64,000 bases of DNA from Microbacterium sp. LWS13-1.2 (GCF_040144835.1 NZ_CP151632.1:496001-560000), one strand, 5' to 3'. Counted from the stretch's first letter, positions 36,744 to 49,200 are shown. Numbers and translations are program-made. The notes: generated by a model from the sequence alone, not told the origin.

Positions 36744-37196
36744 GTGACTGAAACTGTGGACGTCCCCATTATCGCCCCCGACGTCCCGGTGTACGCACAC
36801 CCCGGAGACGCCGGCGCCGACCTCGTCGCCGCCGAGGCGGTGCGGCTCGAACCCGGCGACCGCGCGCTCGTCGGCACCGGTGTGCGCATCGCGCTGCCCG
36901 AGGGATACGTCGCCTTCGTGGTGCCCCGCAGCGGCCTCGCTGCCAAGCACGGCATCACGATCGTCAACGCCCCCGGCACGATCGACGCCGGCTACCGCGG
37001 CGAGATCAAGGTCATTCTCCTCAACACCGACCGCGAGCACGCGCACGACATCGCGGTCGGCGACCGCATCGCGCAGCTCATCGTCATGCCGGTGCCTCGC
37101 GCCGTATTCATCCCCGTGGAGACCCTGCCCGACAGCGTGCGCGGCGAGGGCGGCTTCGGCTCCACGGGCTACCAGAAGGACGGAGTCCTCGCATGA
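36744..37196 (+). CDS. dut: dUTP diphosphatase
   Basis: Hydrolyses dUTP to dUMP, keeping uracil out of DNA and supplying dTMP synthesis. GTG 36744 (VTETVDVPIIAPDV) gives 150 residues. All five trimeric-dUTPase motifs are seen: HPGDAGADL, VVPRSGLAAKHGI, NAPGTIDAGYRGEI, DRIAQLIV and RGEGGFGSTGY at the end. The stop overlaps the DUF3710 start by 4 bp, giving the operon dut-DUF3710-DUF3159 usual in Actinobacteria. Confidence 0.95.
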   Translation: MTETVDVPIIAPDVPVYAHPGDAGADLVAAEAVRLEPGDRALVGTGVRIALPEGYVAFVVPRSGLAAKHGITIVNAPGTIDAGYRGEIKVILLNTDREHAHDIAVGDRIAQLIVMPVPRAVFIPVETLPDSVRGEGGFGSTGYQKDGVLA

Positions 37197-37792
37197 CCGA
37201 CCCCTCATCCGCCGACGGACCGCGCAAGGTCGCGCCCGAGGACCGCGCCACCACCGGCCCGTTCGACGAGTCCGAAGCCAACCCGGTGCGGCCGTACATC
37301 GACCTCGGCGGCATCAAGATCCTGCCGCGAGAAGGACTCAACCTGCGCCTCGAGGTCGAGGAGCAGACGAAGCGCATCGTCGCCGTCGGGCTGGACTACT
37401 CCGGCTCGACGCTGCAGGTTCAGCCGTTCGCCGCCCCCCGCTCGGCGGGGCTCTGGGCTGAGACGCGGGAGCAGATCCGCCAGCAGATCCGTCAGCAGGG
37501 CGGCCGCGTCGAGGAGCGCGAAGGCCCGCTCGGCCCCGAGCTGCTCGCCGAGGTGCCTGTCGTCGCCGGTCCCGACGGCACCGCCGGCAAGCGTCTCGCG
37601 CGCTTCGTCGGCGTCGACGGACCCCGCTGGTTCCTCCGCGGCGTCATCGGCGGCGCAGCGACCGCCGATGTCGAGGCCGCCGCAGCCGTCGAGGACCTGT
37701 TCCGGTCGATCGTCGTCGTCCGCGGCGGATCGCCCATGCCGCCGCGCGATCTCATCCCGCTGCGCATGCCGGCCACGCCGGGCTCGGCGTGA
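37193..37792 (+). CDS. DUF3710 protein
   Basis: The 199-residue soluble protein starts at ATG 37193, overlapping dut by 4 bp. GPFDESEANPVRPYIDLGGI, LDYSGSTLQVQPFAAPRS and RWFLRGVIGGAAT are the DUF3710 conserved blocks. No catalytic motif is apparent. It overlaps DUF3159 by 4 bp as well, so all three are translated as a unit. Function unknown. Confidence 0.9.
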   Translation: MTDPSSADGPRKVAPEDRATTGPFDESEANPVRPYIDLGGIKILPREGLNLRLEVEEQTKRIVAVGLDYSGSTLQVQPFAAPRSAGLWAETREQIRQQIRQQGGRVEEREGPLGPELLAEVPVVAGPDGTAGKRLARFVGVDGPRWFLRGVIGGAATADVEAAAAVEDLFRSIVVVRGGSPMPPRDLIPLRMPATPGSA

Positions 37793-38586
37793 GCGACGGG
37801 GCGCGGCCCGACGACGCGGATTCGGACCGAACGGCGAACGGCCCCGCCGACGCGGCGAGCTCTCCCATCGACGAGACCGAGGCGCCGGCGTCCGCATCCG
37901 AGGTGCTCGGCGCAGCTCTCGGCGGCGCCGCACGGCGCGCCGGGCTCGACCCCGCGGAGAGCCGCAGCACCGGTCACGTCGTGTGGAAGGCGATGGGCGG
38001 CTGGCGCGGCATCCTGGAATCCGTTCTTCCCGGCGTCGTGTTCCTGGTGGCGTGGACCCTCACGTACGACCCCGGGACGCGGACGGGCAACCTGCCGCTG
38101 AGCCTCGGCCTGTCTGTCGGCCTGGCCGCCGCGTTCACGATCGTGAGGCTCCTCCAGCGGCAGTCCGCGAGCGCCGCCATCGGCGGTCTGATCGCGGCCG
38201 CCGCGGCAGCCGGCCTGTCGCTGTGGACGGGCAGGGGAGAGGACAGCTTCATCCCCGGCTTCCTCACGAACACGATCTACGGGACGGCATTCCTCGTGTC
38301 GGCGCTCATCGGGTGGCCGCTCATCGGACTCGCGGTCGGATTCCTCATGGGCGAGGGCACCGCGTGGCGCGCCGACCGGCGCAAGCGGCGGGTCTTCTTC
38401 TGGCTGTCGCTCGCGTGGGCCGCCCTGTTCGCGCTGCGCCTCATCGTGCAGGTCCCGCTGTACTTCGCCGGCGACGTGACGGCGCTCGGCACGCTCAAGC
38501 TGGTGATGGGCCTGCCCCTGTTCGCACCGCTGGTCGCGGTCACGTGGCTCGCCGTGCGCGCGCTCTACCCCCGCGCGCCGAAGTGA
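37789..38586 (+). CDS. DUF3159 membrane protein
   Basis: The 265-residue protein starts at GTG 37789. An acidic N-terminal stretch of about 75 residues is followed by GGWRGILESVLPGVVFLVAW and about five transmembrane segments. The region IPGFLTNTIYGTAFLVSALI matches the DUF3159 family. Members are predicted membrane proteins of unknown role, conserved after dut-DUF3710. The gap of 133 bp that follows holds the aconitase operator. Confidence 0.9.
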   Translation: MSDGARPDDADSDRTANGPADAASSPIDETEAPASASEVLGAALGGAARRAGLDPAESRSTGHVVWKAMGGWRGILESVLPGVVFLVAWTLTYDPGTRTGNLPLSLGLSVGLAAAFTIVRLLQRQSASAAIGGLIAAAAAAGLSLWTGRGEDSFIPGFLTNTIYGTAFLVSALIGWPLIGLAVGFLMGEGTAWRADRRKRRVFFWLSLAWAALFALRLIVQVPLYFAGDVTALGTLKLVMGLPLFAPLVAVTWLAVRALYPRAPK

Positions 38587-38592
38587 TACATT

Positions 38593-38610
38593 TATCTTGA
38601 CATCAAGATA
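38593..38610. promoter_or_regulatory. 18-bp palindromic operator upstream of aconitase
   Basis: TATCTTGACATCAAGATA is a perfect 8+2+8 palindrome. TTGACA inside it (38597-38602) has the sequence of a -35 hexamer, so a repressor bound here would cover the promoter. The half-site TATCTTGA is of the type bound by MarR-family regulators; the regulator is not in the window. Confidence 0.7.
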
Positions 38611-38719
38611 GTTTTCCCTCGATCCGTTAGGTCGACCTCACTAGCCGCGGGCTTCGGGGCGGGGGAAGATGGGGATGCCGGACTCCGGCACGATCCCGCC
38701 GCCGACGAAGGAGACAGAC

Positions 38720-41548
<2,829 letters not shown>

Positions 41549-41560
41549 CAGGTGATTCAC

Positions 41561-41592
41561 GGGGGACCGGATGCCGCGGCATCCGGTCCCCC
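41561..41592. terminator. Terminator hairpin after acnA
   Basis: GGGGGACCGGATGCC at 41561-41575 pairs perfectly with GGCATCCGGTCCCCC at 41578-41592 with a 2-nt loop, followed by CTTCAT. Confidence 0.85.
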
Positions 41593-41646
41593 CTTCATGC
41601 CCCGGGTAGACTTGCAGAGCCCTTCCCGGGCCCGAAAGGAGCGGGG

Positions 41647-43623
41647 ATGTCGCTGCTGTCGTCCATCACCGGACCCCGCGACCTCGACGGACTGACCACC
41701 GATCAGCTCGAGCAGCTCGCGAGCGAGATCCGCGGCTTCCTGGTCGAGAACGTCGCACGCACGGGAGGCCACCTCGGCCCCAACCTCGGCGTCGTCGAGC
41801 TGACGATCGCGCTGCATCGTGTCTTCGATTCACCGAACGACCCGATGATCTTCGACACCGGCCACCAGTCCTACGTGCACAAGCTGCTCACCGGCAGGCA
41901 GGACTTCACGAACCTGCGCGCGCGCGACGGCCTCGCCGGGTACCCGCAGCGCTCGGAGAGCGCGCACGACGTCGTCGAGTCGTCGCACGCGTCGAGCTCG
42001 CTGAGCTGGGCGGACGGCGTCTCGCGCGCCCTGACCCGCACCGGGCGCAAGGACCGGCACGTCGTGGCCGTCGTGGGCGACGGGGCCCTGACGGGCGGCA
42101 TGACGTGGGAGGCGCTCAACAACATCTCCGACGACAACGACCGCAATCTCGTGATCGTCGTCAACGACAACGGCCGCTCCTACGCCCCGACGATCGGCGG
42201 GATGGCCCGCTACCTCAACCGCGTCCGCACGGCGGAGTCCTACCGCACGCTGCACCGCGGCTCCGACGACCTGTTCCGCAAGCTGGGTCCCGCCGCACGC
42301 GCCGTCTACCGCGGCGTTCGCGGGGGCACCCACGGCTTCCTCTCGCGGTTCACGAACAACGCGGCCCTCTACTCGAACCTCGACATCAAGTACCTCGGCC
42401 CCGTCGACGGTCACGACCTGCCGACGCTGATCGAGACCCTCGAGCTCGCGAAGTCGTACGGCGCTCCCGTCATCGTCCACGCCATCACGGAGAAGGGCCG
42501 CGGCTACGCTCCGGCTCTGGAGGACGAGGCCGACCAGTTCCATGCGGTCGGGAAGATCGACCCGATCACCGGCGAATCGCTCGGCGCGACCAGCGGTCTG
42601 GCCTGGACCGACGTCTTCGCCGACGAGCTCGTCGCGGTGGGCGATGCGCGCGACGACGTGATCGCGATGACGGCGGCGATGCTGCGACCGACCGGGCTCC
42701 TGCCGTTCGCCCAGCGATTCCCCGACCGTGTGTACGACGTCGGGATCGCCGAGCAGCACGCGGTCGCCTCCGCGGCCGGTCTCGCGTTCGGCGGCCTGCA
42801 TCCGGTCGTCGCGATCTACGCGACGTTCATGAACCGCGCGTTCGACCAGGTGCTGATGGATGTCGCCCTCCACCGCGCCGGCGTCACCTTCGTGCTCGAC
42901 CGCGCCGGGGTGACCGGCCCCGACGGACCGAGTCACCACGGCATCTGGGATCTGGCCATGCTGCAGATCGTGCCGAACATCCGCATCGCCGTGCCCCGAG
43001 ACGGCACGCGCCTGCGTGAGGAGCTGCAGGAGGCGGTCGCCATCGACGACGGCCCCACGGTGATCCGCTTCCCGAAGGGCGGCGTCAGCCCGGAGCTCCC
43101 CGCGGTCGAGCGCCTGGATGACGGCGTCGACGTGCTGGTGCGCTCCGACGCGCACGATGTGCTGCTGGTCGGCATCGGCCCCATGGCGCACATCGCCGTC
43201 GACGTGGCCGGGCGCCTGCGCGCACAGGGCATCGGCGCCACTGTCGTCGACCCCCGCTGGGTCGTGCCGGTGCAGCCGTCTGTCGTCGAGCTCGCGGCAT
43301 CCCACCGCCTGGTCATCACGATCGAGGACGGCATCCGGGTCGGCGGCATCGGCACACGCGTGCGCCAGGTGCTGCGCGAGGCGGGCGTCGACACCGCGGT
43401 GGACGAGCTGGGCGTGCCCGACCAGTTCATCGACCACGCGAGCCGAGAGCAGATCCTCGAGGATGCCGGGCTCACAGCGGCCAAGATCGCGCAGGATGTC
43501 GTGGCCCAGGTGCTCGGCACGCGCATCCCGGTCGCGCGCGGTGCCCAGAGCGGCGACCCGACGCCGACGGGTGAGATCCCGACGCTGTCGGATCTTGCGC
43601 GCAGCCGCGACGACCGACGCTAG
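41647..43623 (+). CDS. dxs: 1-deoxy-D-xylulose-5-phosphate synthase
   Basis: First step of the MEP isoprenoid pathway: pyruvate plus glyceraldehyde-3-phosphate to DXP. The 658 residues start at ATG 41647 behind AAAGGAGC. TPP-binding motif GDGALTGGMTWEALNN near 139-154, GIAEQHAVASAAGLAFGG with the catalytic Glu near 366, DRAGVTGPDGPSHHG near 418. TRIPVARGAQSGD and a polar tail follow. It meets the SPFH-type gene tail to tail with a 4-bp overlap. Confidence 0.95.
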   Translation: MSLLSSITGPRDLDGLTTDQLEQLASEIRGFLVENVARTGGHLGPNLGVVELTIALHRVFDSPNDPMIFDTGHQSYVHKLLTGRQDFTNLRARDGLAGYPQRSESAHDVVESSHASSSLSWADGVSRALTRTGRKDRHVVAVVGDGALTGGMTWEALNNISDDNDRNLVIVVNDNGRSYAPTIGGMARYLNRVRTAESYRTLHRGSDDLFRKLGPAARAVYRGVRGGTHGFLSRFTNNAALYSNLDIKYLGPVDGHDLPTLIETLELAKSYGAPVIVHAITEKGRGYAPALEDEADQFHAVGKIDPITGESLGATSGLAWTDVFADELVAVGDARDDVIAMTAAMLRPTGLLPFAQRFPDRVYDVGIAEQHAVASAAGLAFGGLHPVVAIYATFMNRAFDQVLMDVALHRAGVTFVLDRAGVTGPDGPSHHGIWDLAMLQIVPNIRIAVPRDGTRLREELQEAVAIDDGPTVIRFPKGGVSPELPAVERLDDGVDVLVRSDAHDVLLVGIGPMAHIAVDVAGRLRAQGIGATVVDPRWVVPVQPSVVELAASHRLVITIEDGIRVGGIGTRVRQVLREAGVDTAVDELGVPDQFIDHASREQILEDAGLTAAKIAQDVVAQVLGTRIPVARGAQSGDPTPTGEIPTLSDLARSRDDRR

Positions 43624-44330
43624 ACGGACGAGAGCCGCGTCGCGAGGACGGAGGCCGCGGCATCCCACTCCGCGCTCTGCGGGTCCGCAGGACGCGGAGT
43701 GATCGCCTGCGACAGCAGGTAGCCGTCGGTGAGGGCGTCGCCCGTGACGATCACGCGCAGCAGCTCGATGCCGCAGTCCGTGCGCACGAGGTCGGAGCAC
43801 TCGCTGACGACGCGCGGAGACAGGAGGTCGTTGGGCGGGAGCACCGCGCCGTCCAGCTGGTGCACGAGGTCGCGCAGCGCCGCACCCACGATGTTGCCGG
43901 CACGCTCCCGCACATTGACGACGTCGAGCTCGAGCACGCGCAGATCGTGCCCCGACACGATCGGGCGCCAGTCGAACGAGGCATGCACGAGATGCTGATG
44001 TCCGCTGGCGGCGGTGAGGCTGCGGGCGGGCAGATCCGTCGATCGCGCGCGCACATCGACCAGCCGATACCAGTAGAAGATCGGGAACGCGCCGTGGGTG
44101 CCGGGCCGCAGCACCACCACCTCGCCGCGACCGTCGTCCGCACCCCGGACACGACGGATGATCGGCTTCCCGTTGCGGGTCCGGATCGCGGTCGAGCCCT
44201 CGTCGACCGTCACCAGGAACAGCTTCATGAGGGCGGGGACGACCACGAGCAGCGTCAACGCCGCGCCACTGGTCTTGACCAGCACCCCCAGCGCACTGCC
44301 GCTGAACAGCCCCGAGATCACATCCAGCAT
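43620..44330 (-). CDS. Membrane-anchored protein, possible SPFH/band-7 type
   Basis: I use ATG 44330 (MLDVISGLFSGSALG), with GGGAGGTG upstream, giving 236 residues. One hydrophobic segment at about 17-38 is followed by EGSTAIRTRNGKPIIRRVRG and VVVLRPGTHGAFPIFYWYRLVDVRAR. The latter pattern, with a basic region after the anchor, resembles the start of an SPFH domain, and ALRDLVHQLDGAVLPPN fits its later part. Family assignment is tentative. Function unknown. Confidence 0.6.
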   Translation of the reverse strand: MLDVISGLFSGSALGVLVKTSGAALTLLVVVPALMKLFLVTVDEGSTAIRTRNGKPIIRRVRGADDGRGEVVVLRPGTHGAFPIFYWYRLVDVRARSTDLPARSLTAASGHQHLVHASFDWRPIVSGHDLRVLELDVVNVRERAGNIVGAALRDLVHQLDGAVLPPNDLLSPRVVSECSDLVRTDCGIELLRVIVTGDALTDGYLLSQAITPRPADPQSAEWDAAASVLATRLSSV

Positions 44331-44516
44331 CCGGACACCTCCCGTTCGCACCATCCGACAGGGACAGGATGCCTTGCGCAGAAGCGCCGGTGCGCCGTGG
44401 AGGCCCTCGCGCGCCGAGTGTTCACGCTTCGGACGCATCGCGTTCGGTGAGGGGAGCATCGCCGTTCGCGGCGCGGGCGCGAGGAACAGCATGCGGCCGA
44501 CTCCTCCCGCACGTGC

Positions 44517-44554
44517 GGAAGGGCGCATCCTCGGCAGAGAGGATGCGCCCTTCC
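44517..44554. terminator. Terminator hairpin after fadB
   Basis: GGAAGGGCGCATCCTC at 44517-44532 pairs perfectly with GAGGATGCGCCCTTCC at 44539-44554, 6-nt loop. It lies downstream of the minus-strand fadB stop. The gap 44331-44516 before it shows no supported gene. Confidence 0.85.
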
Positions 44555-44570
44555 TGAGCGGTCGGCGGTG

Positions 44571-46715
44571 TCAGCCGGCGATCCCCTTGATCACCGGGTG
44601 GTGGAAGGTGTCGCCGAAGGCGCGCTCGGATGCTCCCTCGCGATCGAGGTAGGGCGACGCGCCGCCGTCGATGAACGGCCAGCCCGCACCGAGGATGAGG
44701 CAGAGATCGATGTCCTCAACCTCGGGGACCACGCCCTCGTCGAGCATGATCTTGATCTCCTGCGCGAGGCCGTCCTGCACCCGGGCGAGGATCGTCTCGG
44801 CCGACGCGGGAGACGATCCCACGGCGGGCTTGAGCAGCTTCTCGGCCGCCTTGGTCCAGCCGGTGACGCGGCCGCCGCGGTCCTTCTCCACGACCTCCGG
44901 CAATTCCGCAAGCGCGTGGAAGTTCTCGTTCGCGTAGAAGCGGTCGGGGAACGCGTGCACCATCGTGTCCTGGACGTGCGCGGCCACCTTCCAGCCGACG
45001 AGGTCGATGAGCTGGAACGGCCCCATCGGCAGACCGAGGCGCGCGAACGCCTTCTCGACGTCCGCCACCGGTGTGCCCTCGTAGACGGCGCGCGCCGCCT
45101 CGCCCATGACCTTCGCCAGCAGCCGGTTCACCACGAAGCCTGGCGCGTCCGCGGTGAGCACCGCGTTCTTGCCGAGGTTGCGTGCGACCACGAACGCGGT
45201 CGACAGTGCCGCGTCCGACGTCTGCGGCGACTTCACGATCTCGATCAGCGGCATGACCGCGACCGGGTTGAAGAAGTGGAAGCCGACCAGGCGCTCCGGG
45301 TGGGCGAGCGTGGCACCGATCTCCGCGACCGACAGCGACGAGGTGTTGGTCGCGAGGATCGCGTCCTCGGCGACGATCTGCTCGATCTCGCCGAACACCT
45401 GCTGCTTGACGCCGACCTCTTCGAAGACGGCCTCGATGACGAAGTCGCAGTCCGCGTACAGGCTCTTGTCGGTCGTTCCCGTCACGAGCGCGCGCAGCCG
45501 GTTGGCGGAGTCGCCGTCGAGGCGGCCCTTCGCCTCGAGCTTGCCGATCTCGTCGTGGATGTACGCCACGCCCTTGTCGACGCGCGCCTGGTCCAGATCC
45601 GTGATGAGCACCGGCACCTGGAGCTTGCGCACGAACAGCAGGGCGAACTGGCTCGCCATCAGGCCGGCGCCGATGATGCCGACCTTGCCGACCTTCTTCG
45701 CCAGCGCCTTGTCGGGAGCGCCGACCGGGCGCTTGGCGCGCTTCTGCACCAGATCGAAGGCGTACATCGATGCCGCGAACTGGTCGCCCGTGACGAGCTC
45801 GGCCAGCGCCTCGTCCTCACGCGCGAAGCCCTCGGCCTTCGTGCCGCTCTTCGCCTTGTCGAGGAGCTCCAGCGCCGCGTACGGCGAGAGCGGCACCGTG
45901 CCGATCTTCGACTCGAGCATGCCCCGGGCCATCTTGACGGCGATCGGCCACTTGGTCAGGCGCTCGATCTTGCCCGGCTCGTTCTTGCGCTCCACCTTCG
46001 TCTTGCCGGTCAGCACACCGTCCGCCCAGGCCAGCGAGTCCTCGAGGTAGTTCGCCGCCGGGAAGATCGCGTCGACGATGCCGTACTCGAACGCCTGCTG
46101 CGGCTTCAGCATCCGGTTCTGCTTGAGCGGGTTGGAGATCACGACCTCGAGAGCGTTCTCGATGCCGATGAGGTTCGGCAGCAGATACGCACCGCCCCAG
46201 CCCGGGATGATGCCGAGGAAGACCTCGGGCAGTGCGATCGCGGCGGCAGAGGCATCCACCGTCCGGTACGTCGAGTTGAGCGCGATCTCGAGCCCGCCGC
46301 CGAGCGCGAGGCCGTTCACGAAGGCGAACGTCGGGACGCCCAGCCCGGACAGCTTGCCGAACACCTTGTGGCCGAGCTGCGCGACCAGGCGCGCGTCGTC
46401 CTTCGAGCCCACCTTCGAGATGTCGGACAGGTCGGCCCCGGCGGCGAGTATGTACTGCTTGCCGGTGATGCCGACCGCCTGGATCTCGCCGGCGGACACG
46501 CGCGCCTTGAGGGCGTCGAGCGTCTCGCCGAGCTGGAACATCGTGGCGGGGCCCAGCGTGTTGGGCCGGGTGTGGTCCCGCCCGTTGTCGAGCGTGATGA
46601 GCGCCAGGACCTTGCCGGAGGCGAGACGGATGTCGCGCACCCGCGAGTGCGTGATCACCTCGCCCTCGGTGACGGCCAGGATCGGGGAGAAGTCGATGTC
46701 GTCGTAGTTCGTCAT
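44571..46715 (-). CDS. fadB: Multifunctional beta-oxidation protein (enoyl-CoA hydratase/3-hydroxyacyl-CoA dehydrogenase)
   Basis: Hydration and NAD-linked oxidation steps of fatty acid beta-oxidation. The 714 residues begin with a crotonase domain (GKQYILAAGADLSDISK near 125, NGLALGGGLEIALNSTYRT near 164-182), then a 3-hydroxyacyl-CoA dehydrogenase domain (KVGIIGAGLMASQFALLF near 345, VGFHFFNPVAVMPLIEIV, GFVVNRLL). This order is that of FadB/FadJ. Start ATG 46715. The thiolase gene lies 7 bp upstream, so they form the fadA-fadB operon. Confidence 0.93.
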   Translation of the reverse strand: MTNYDDIDFSPILAVTEGEVITHSRVRDIRLASGKVLALITLDNGRDHTRPNTLGPATMFQLGETLDALKARVSAGEIQAVGITGKQYILAAGADLSDISKVGSKDDARLVAQLGHKVFGKLSGLGVPTFAFVNGLALGGGLEIALNSTYRTVDASAAAIALPEVFLGIIPGWGGAYLLPNLIGIENALEVVISNPLKQNRMLKPQQAFEYGIVDAIFPAANYLEDSLAWADGVLTGKTKVERKNEPGKIERLTKWPIAVKMARGMLESKIGTVPLSPYAALELLDKAKSGTKAEGFAREDEALAELVTGDQFAASMYAFDLVQKRAKRPVGAPDKALAKKVGKVGIIGAGLMASQFALLFVRKLQVPVLITDLDQARVDKGVAYIHDEIGKLEAKGRLDGDSANRLRALVTGTTDKSLYADCDFVIEAVFEEVGVKQQVFGEIEQIVAEDAILATNTSSLSVAEIGATLAHPERLVGFHFFNPVAVMPLIEIVKSPQTSDAALSTAFVVARNLGKNAVLTADAPGFVVNRLLAKVMGEAARAVYEGTPVADVEKAFARLGLPMGPFQLIDLVGWKVAAHVQDTMVHAFPDRFYANENFHALAELPEVVEKDRGGRVTGWTKAAEKLLKPAVGSSPASAETILARVQDGLAQEIKIMLDEGVVPEVEDIDLCLILGAGWPFIDGGASPYLDREGASERAFGDTFHHPVIKGIAG

Positions 46716-46722
46716 GCCGCGC

Positions 46723-47928
46723 TTACTTCCGCTTCTTTCCGTCGTAGAACGGGTTCTCCCAGATGACCGAGCCGCCCTGGCCGAGACCGACGCACATCGC
46801 CGTCAGGCCGTAGCGCACGTCCGGTCGCTCGGCGAACTGCGCTGCGAGCTGGATCATCAGGCGGACCCCCGACGCCGCCAGCGGGTGGCCGAGCGCGATC
46901 GCGCCGCCCCACTGGTTGACGCGGGGATCGTCGTCGGCGATGCCGAAGTGGTCGAGCAGCGAGATCACCTGGATCGCGAACGCCTCGTTCAGCTCGAACA
47001 GGCCGATGTCGTCGATCTTGAGGCCGGCCTTCTTGAGCGCCTTCTCGGTCGAGGGGATCGGCCCGATGCCCATGATCTCGGGCTGCACGCCGGCGAAGGC
47101 GAACGAGACGAGCCCCATCTTCGGACGCAGGCCGAGCTCCTTGACCGCGGCGCCACCGGCGAGGAGCGACATCGTCGCGCCGTCGGTGAGCGGCGACGAC
47201 GTGCCCGCGGTCACACGGCCGTGCGGCCGGAACGGGGTCTTGAGGCCTGCGAGGTCCTCCATCGTCGTCTGCGGGCGGCGGCCCTCGTCCTCGGTCGCCA
47301 GGCCCCACGAGCCCTCGGCGTCCTTGATCGCGACCGACACGAGGTCCTGCTGGAACTTGCCGGCATCGTATGCAGCCTGAGCCTTGTGCTGGCTCAGCAT
47401 CCCGTAGCGGTCGGAGCGCTCCTTGGTGAGGTGTGGGAAGCGGTCGAAGATCCGCTCCGCGGTCACGCCCATGTTCAGCGCACCCGGGTCGACCATCTTC
47501 TCCGCGACGAACCGCGGGTTGGGGTCGGCGTTGCCGCCGATCGGGTGGTGGCCCATGTGCTCCACGCCGCCTGCGAGGGCCACGTCGTACATGCCCACGC
47601 CAATGGAGCCGGCCATCGTGGTGACGCTCGTCATGGCGCCCGCGCACATGCGGTCGATCGCGAAGCCCGGGACGGTCTGCGGGAGCCCGGCGAGGATCGC
47701 GACGCTGCGGCCGAGGGTCAGTCCCTGGTCGCCCGTCTGGGACGTCGCGGCGATGGCGACGTCATCGATGCGGTCCTTCGGAACGCCCGGGTTGCGTTCC
47801 ATGAGTCCGATCGTCGCCTTGACGGCGAGGTCGTCCGCTCGGGTGTTCCAGTACATGCCTTTCTCGCCGGCGCGCCCGAAGGGGGTGCGCATTCCATCGA
47901 CGAAGAAGACGTCCGAAATCTCGGCCAC
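46723..47928 (-). CDS. fadA: Acetyl-CoA C-acyltransferase (thiolase)
   Basis: Thiolytic cleavage of 3-ketoacyl-CoA. GTG 47928 (VAEISDVFFVDGMRTP) is preferred because TTTGGAGGC sits upstream; an ATG at 47943 overlaps that site. The 401 residues have the nucleophile Cys in IDRMCAGAMTSV, NEAFAIQ near 305, GHPLAASG with the active His, and TAMCVGLGQGGSVIW with the second Cys. It precedes fadB by 7 bp on the same strand. Confidence 0.93.
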   Translation of the reverse strand: MAEISDVFFVDGMRTPFGRAGEKGMYWNTRADDLAVKATIGLMERNPGVPKDRIDDVAIAATSQTGDQGLTLGRSVAILAGLPQTVPGFAIDRMCAGAMTSVTTMAGSIGVGMYDVALAGGVEHMGHHPIGGNADPNPRFVAEKMVDPGALNMGVTAERIFDRFPHLTKERSDRYGMLSQHKAQAAYDAGKFQQDLVSVAIKDAEGSWGLATEDEGRRPQTTMEDLAGLKTPFRPHGRVTAGTSSPLTDGATMSLLAGGAAVKELGLRPKMGLVSFAFAGVQPEIMGIGPIPSTEKALKKAGLKIDDIGLFELNEAFAIQVISLLDHFGIADDDPRVNQWGGAIALGHPLAASGVRLMIQLAAQFAERPDVRYGLTAMCVGLGQGGSVIWENPFYDGKKRK

Positions 47929-48000
47929 TCTGCCTCCAAACATAGGGATGCCGCCAGCCTAGGAGGGCCCACGGAGCGCCCGGAATCGGGTGGCGGAAAC

Positions 48001-49200
48001 CTACGAAGCCGGTTCCGACGCCCCCGACGCGGCTTGCACGGAATCCACAAAGGCATCGGCGATCACCTGTGCAGTCTGCGCAATCTGCCAGGGACGCGCA
48101 CCCAGCACAGCGAGCGCTTCTCCGACGGTCTCCGCCGTCAGCGGCTGCGGGGGAGTCCATGCGACCCGCCGAAGCAGCTCGGGCGTCAGCAGGTTCTCGG
48201 TCGGCATGTGAAGCTCTTCGGCGCGCTTCTCGACGACCGGACGCGCCGCCTTGAGGCGGGCGTCGGCCTCGGGGTTCCGGTCGACCCACGCGCGGGGCGG
48301 CGGGAGGGTGTCTCCGCCGGTGGCACGCTCGAGCGGCAGCTGGGTGACGGCGCGCCCCGCCTCGATCGCCGCCCACCACCGGTCGAGCTGGGAGCGGCTC
48401 GCCCGTCCGGTGAACTCCTTGAGCGCCGCGAGGGCGCTCTTGGATGGGGGGTCGGCGATCACTGCGGCGACGATGGCCCGGTCGGGGACGAGTCGTCCCG
48501 GGGCGACGTCCTCGTCGCGTGCGTACTCCTCGCGGGCGATCCACAGCTCGCGTGCCACCGCCAGCGCCTTCCGGCCACGCACCGTGTGCAGGCCCGACAG
48601 CCGGCGCCAGGGCTCTTCGCGCTGGGGTTTGGGTTCGCGCTCCAGCACCGCTCGGAACTCCTCGACCGCGAACTCCGTCTTACCCTGCTCCACGAGCTCG
48701 TCGGCGAGCTTGTCGCGCACGTCGACGAGGTGCTCGACGTCCAATGCCGCGTACTCCAGCCAGGACTGCGGCAGCGGCCGCGTCGACCAGTCGGAGGCCG
48801 AGTGCGCCTTCGCGAGGGAGATGCCGAGCGTGTCCTCGACGACGGCGCCGAGGCCCACGCGCTCATGGCCGAGCAGACGTGCGGCCAGCTCGGTGTCGAA
48901 GATGCTCGCCGGTTCCAGACCGATCTCGCGCAGCGACGGCAGGTCCTGGCTCGCGGCGTGCAGCACCCATTCCAGGTCGCCGATCGCGGCCTGCAGCGCC
49001 CGGAAGTCGCCGATCGGCGGCGGGTCGAAGAGGAAGACGCCCGCGCCTCGGCGGAACACCTGTACCAGGTAAGCGCGTTGCGAGTAGCGGAAGCCCGATG
49101 CGCGCTCGACGTCGACGGCGACCGGCCCTTCGCCTGCGGCGAGACGTCGCACCGCCTCCTCGACGCGCGCGAGCTCGTCGATCACGTCGTATTTAGCCAC
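48001..49200 (-). CDS. RNase D-like 3'-5' exonuclease with HRDC domain
   Basis: The 399-residue protein starts at GTG 49200 (VAKYDVIDELARVEEAV), overlapping the DUF3000 stop by 8 bp. Exonuclease motifs: VAVDVERASGFRYSQRAYLV (DxE, near 25), HAASQDLPSL (Asp, near 77), YAALDVEHLVDVRDKL (YxxxD, near 146). An HRDC helix domain follows near 200-280. This is the DEDD RNase D family with the actinobacterial extended C-terminus. It trims 3' ends of stable RNA by homology. It is probably transcribed with DUF3000. Confidence 0.9.
   Translation of the reverse strand: MAKYDVIDELARVEEAVRRLAAGEGPVAVDVERASGFRYSQRAYLVQVFRRGAGVFLFDPPPIGDFRALQAAIGDLEWVLHAASQDLPSLREIGLEPASIFDTELAARLLGHERVGLGAVVEDTLGISLAKAHSASDWSTRPLPQSWLEYAALDVEHLVDVRDKLADELVEQGKTEFAVEEFRAVLEREPKPQREEPWRRLSGLHTVRGRKALAVARELWIAREEYARDEDVAPGRLVPDRAIVAAVIADPPSKSALAALKEFTGRASRSQLDRWWAAIEAGRAVTQLPLERATGGDTLPPPRAWVDRNPEADARLKAARPVVEKRAEELHMPTENLLTPELLRRVAWTPPQPLTAETVGEALAVLGARPWQIAQTAQVIADAFVDSVQAASGASEPAS

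Noticed and set aside
41830..43800. A 656-codon minus-strand open frame across dxs
   Set aside because: Antisense shadow of dxs with the same low-complexity composition.
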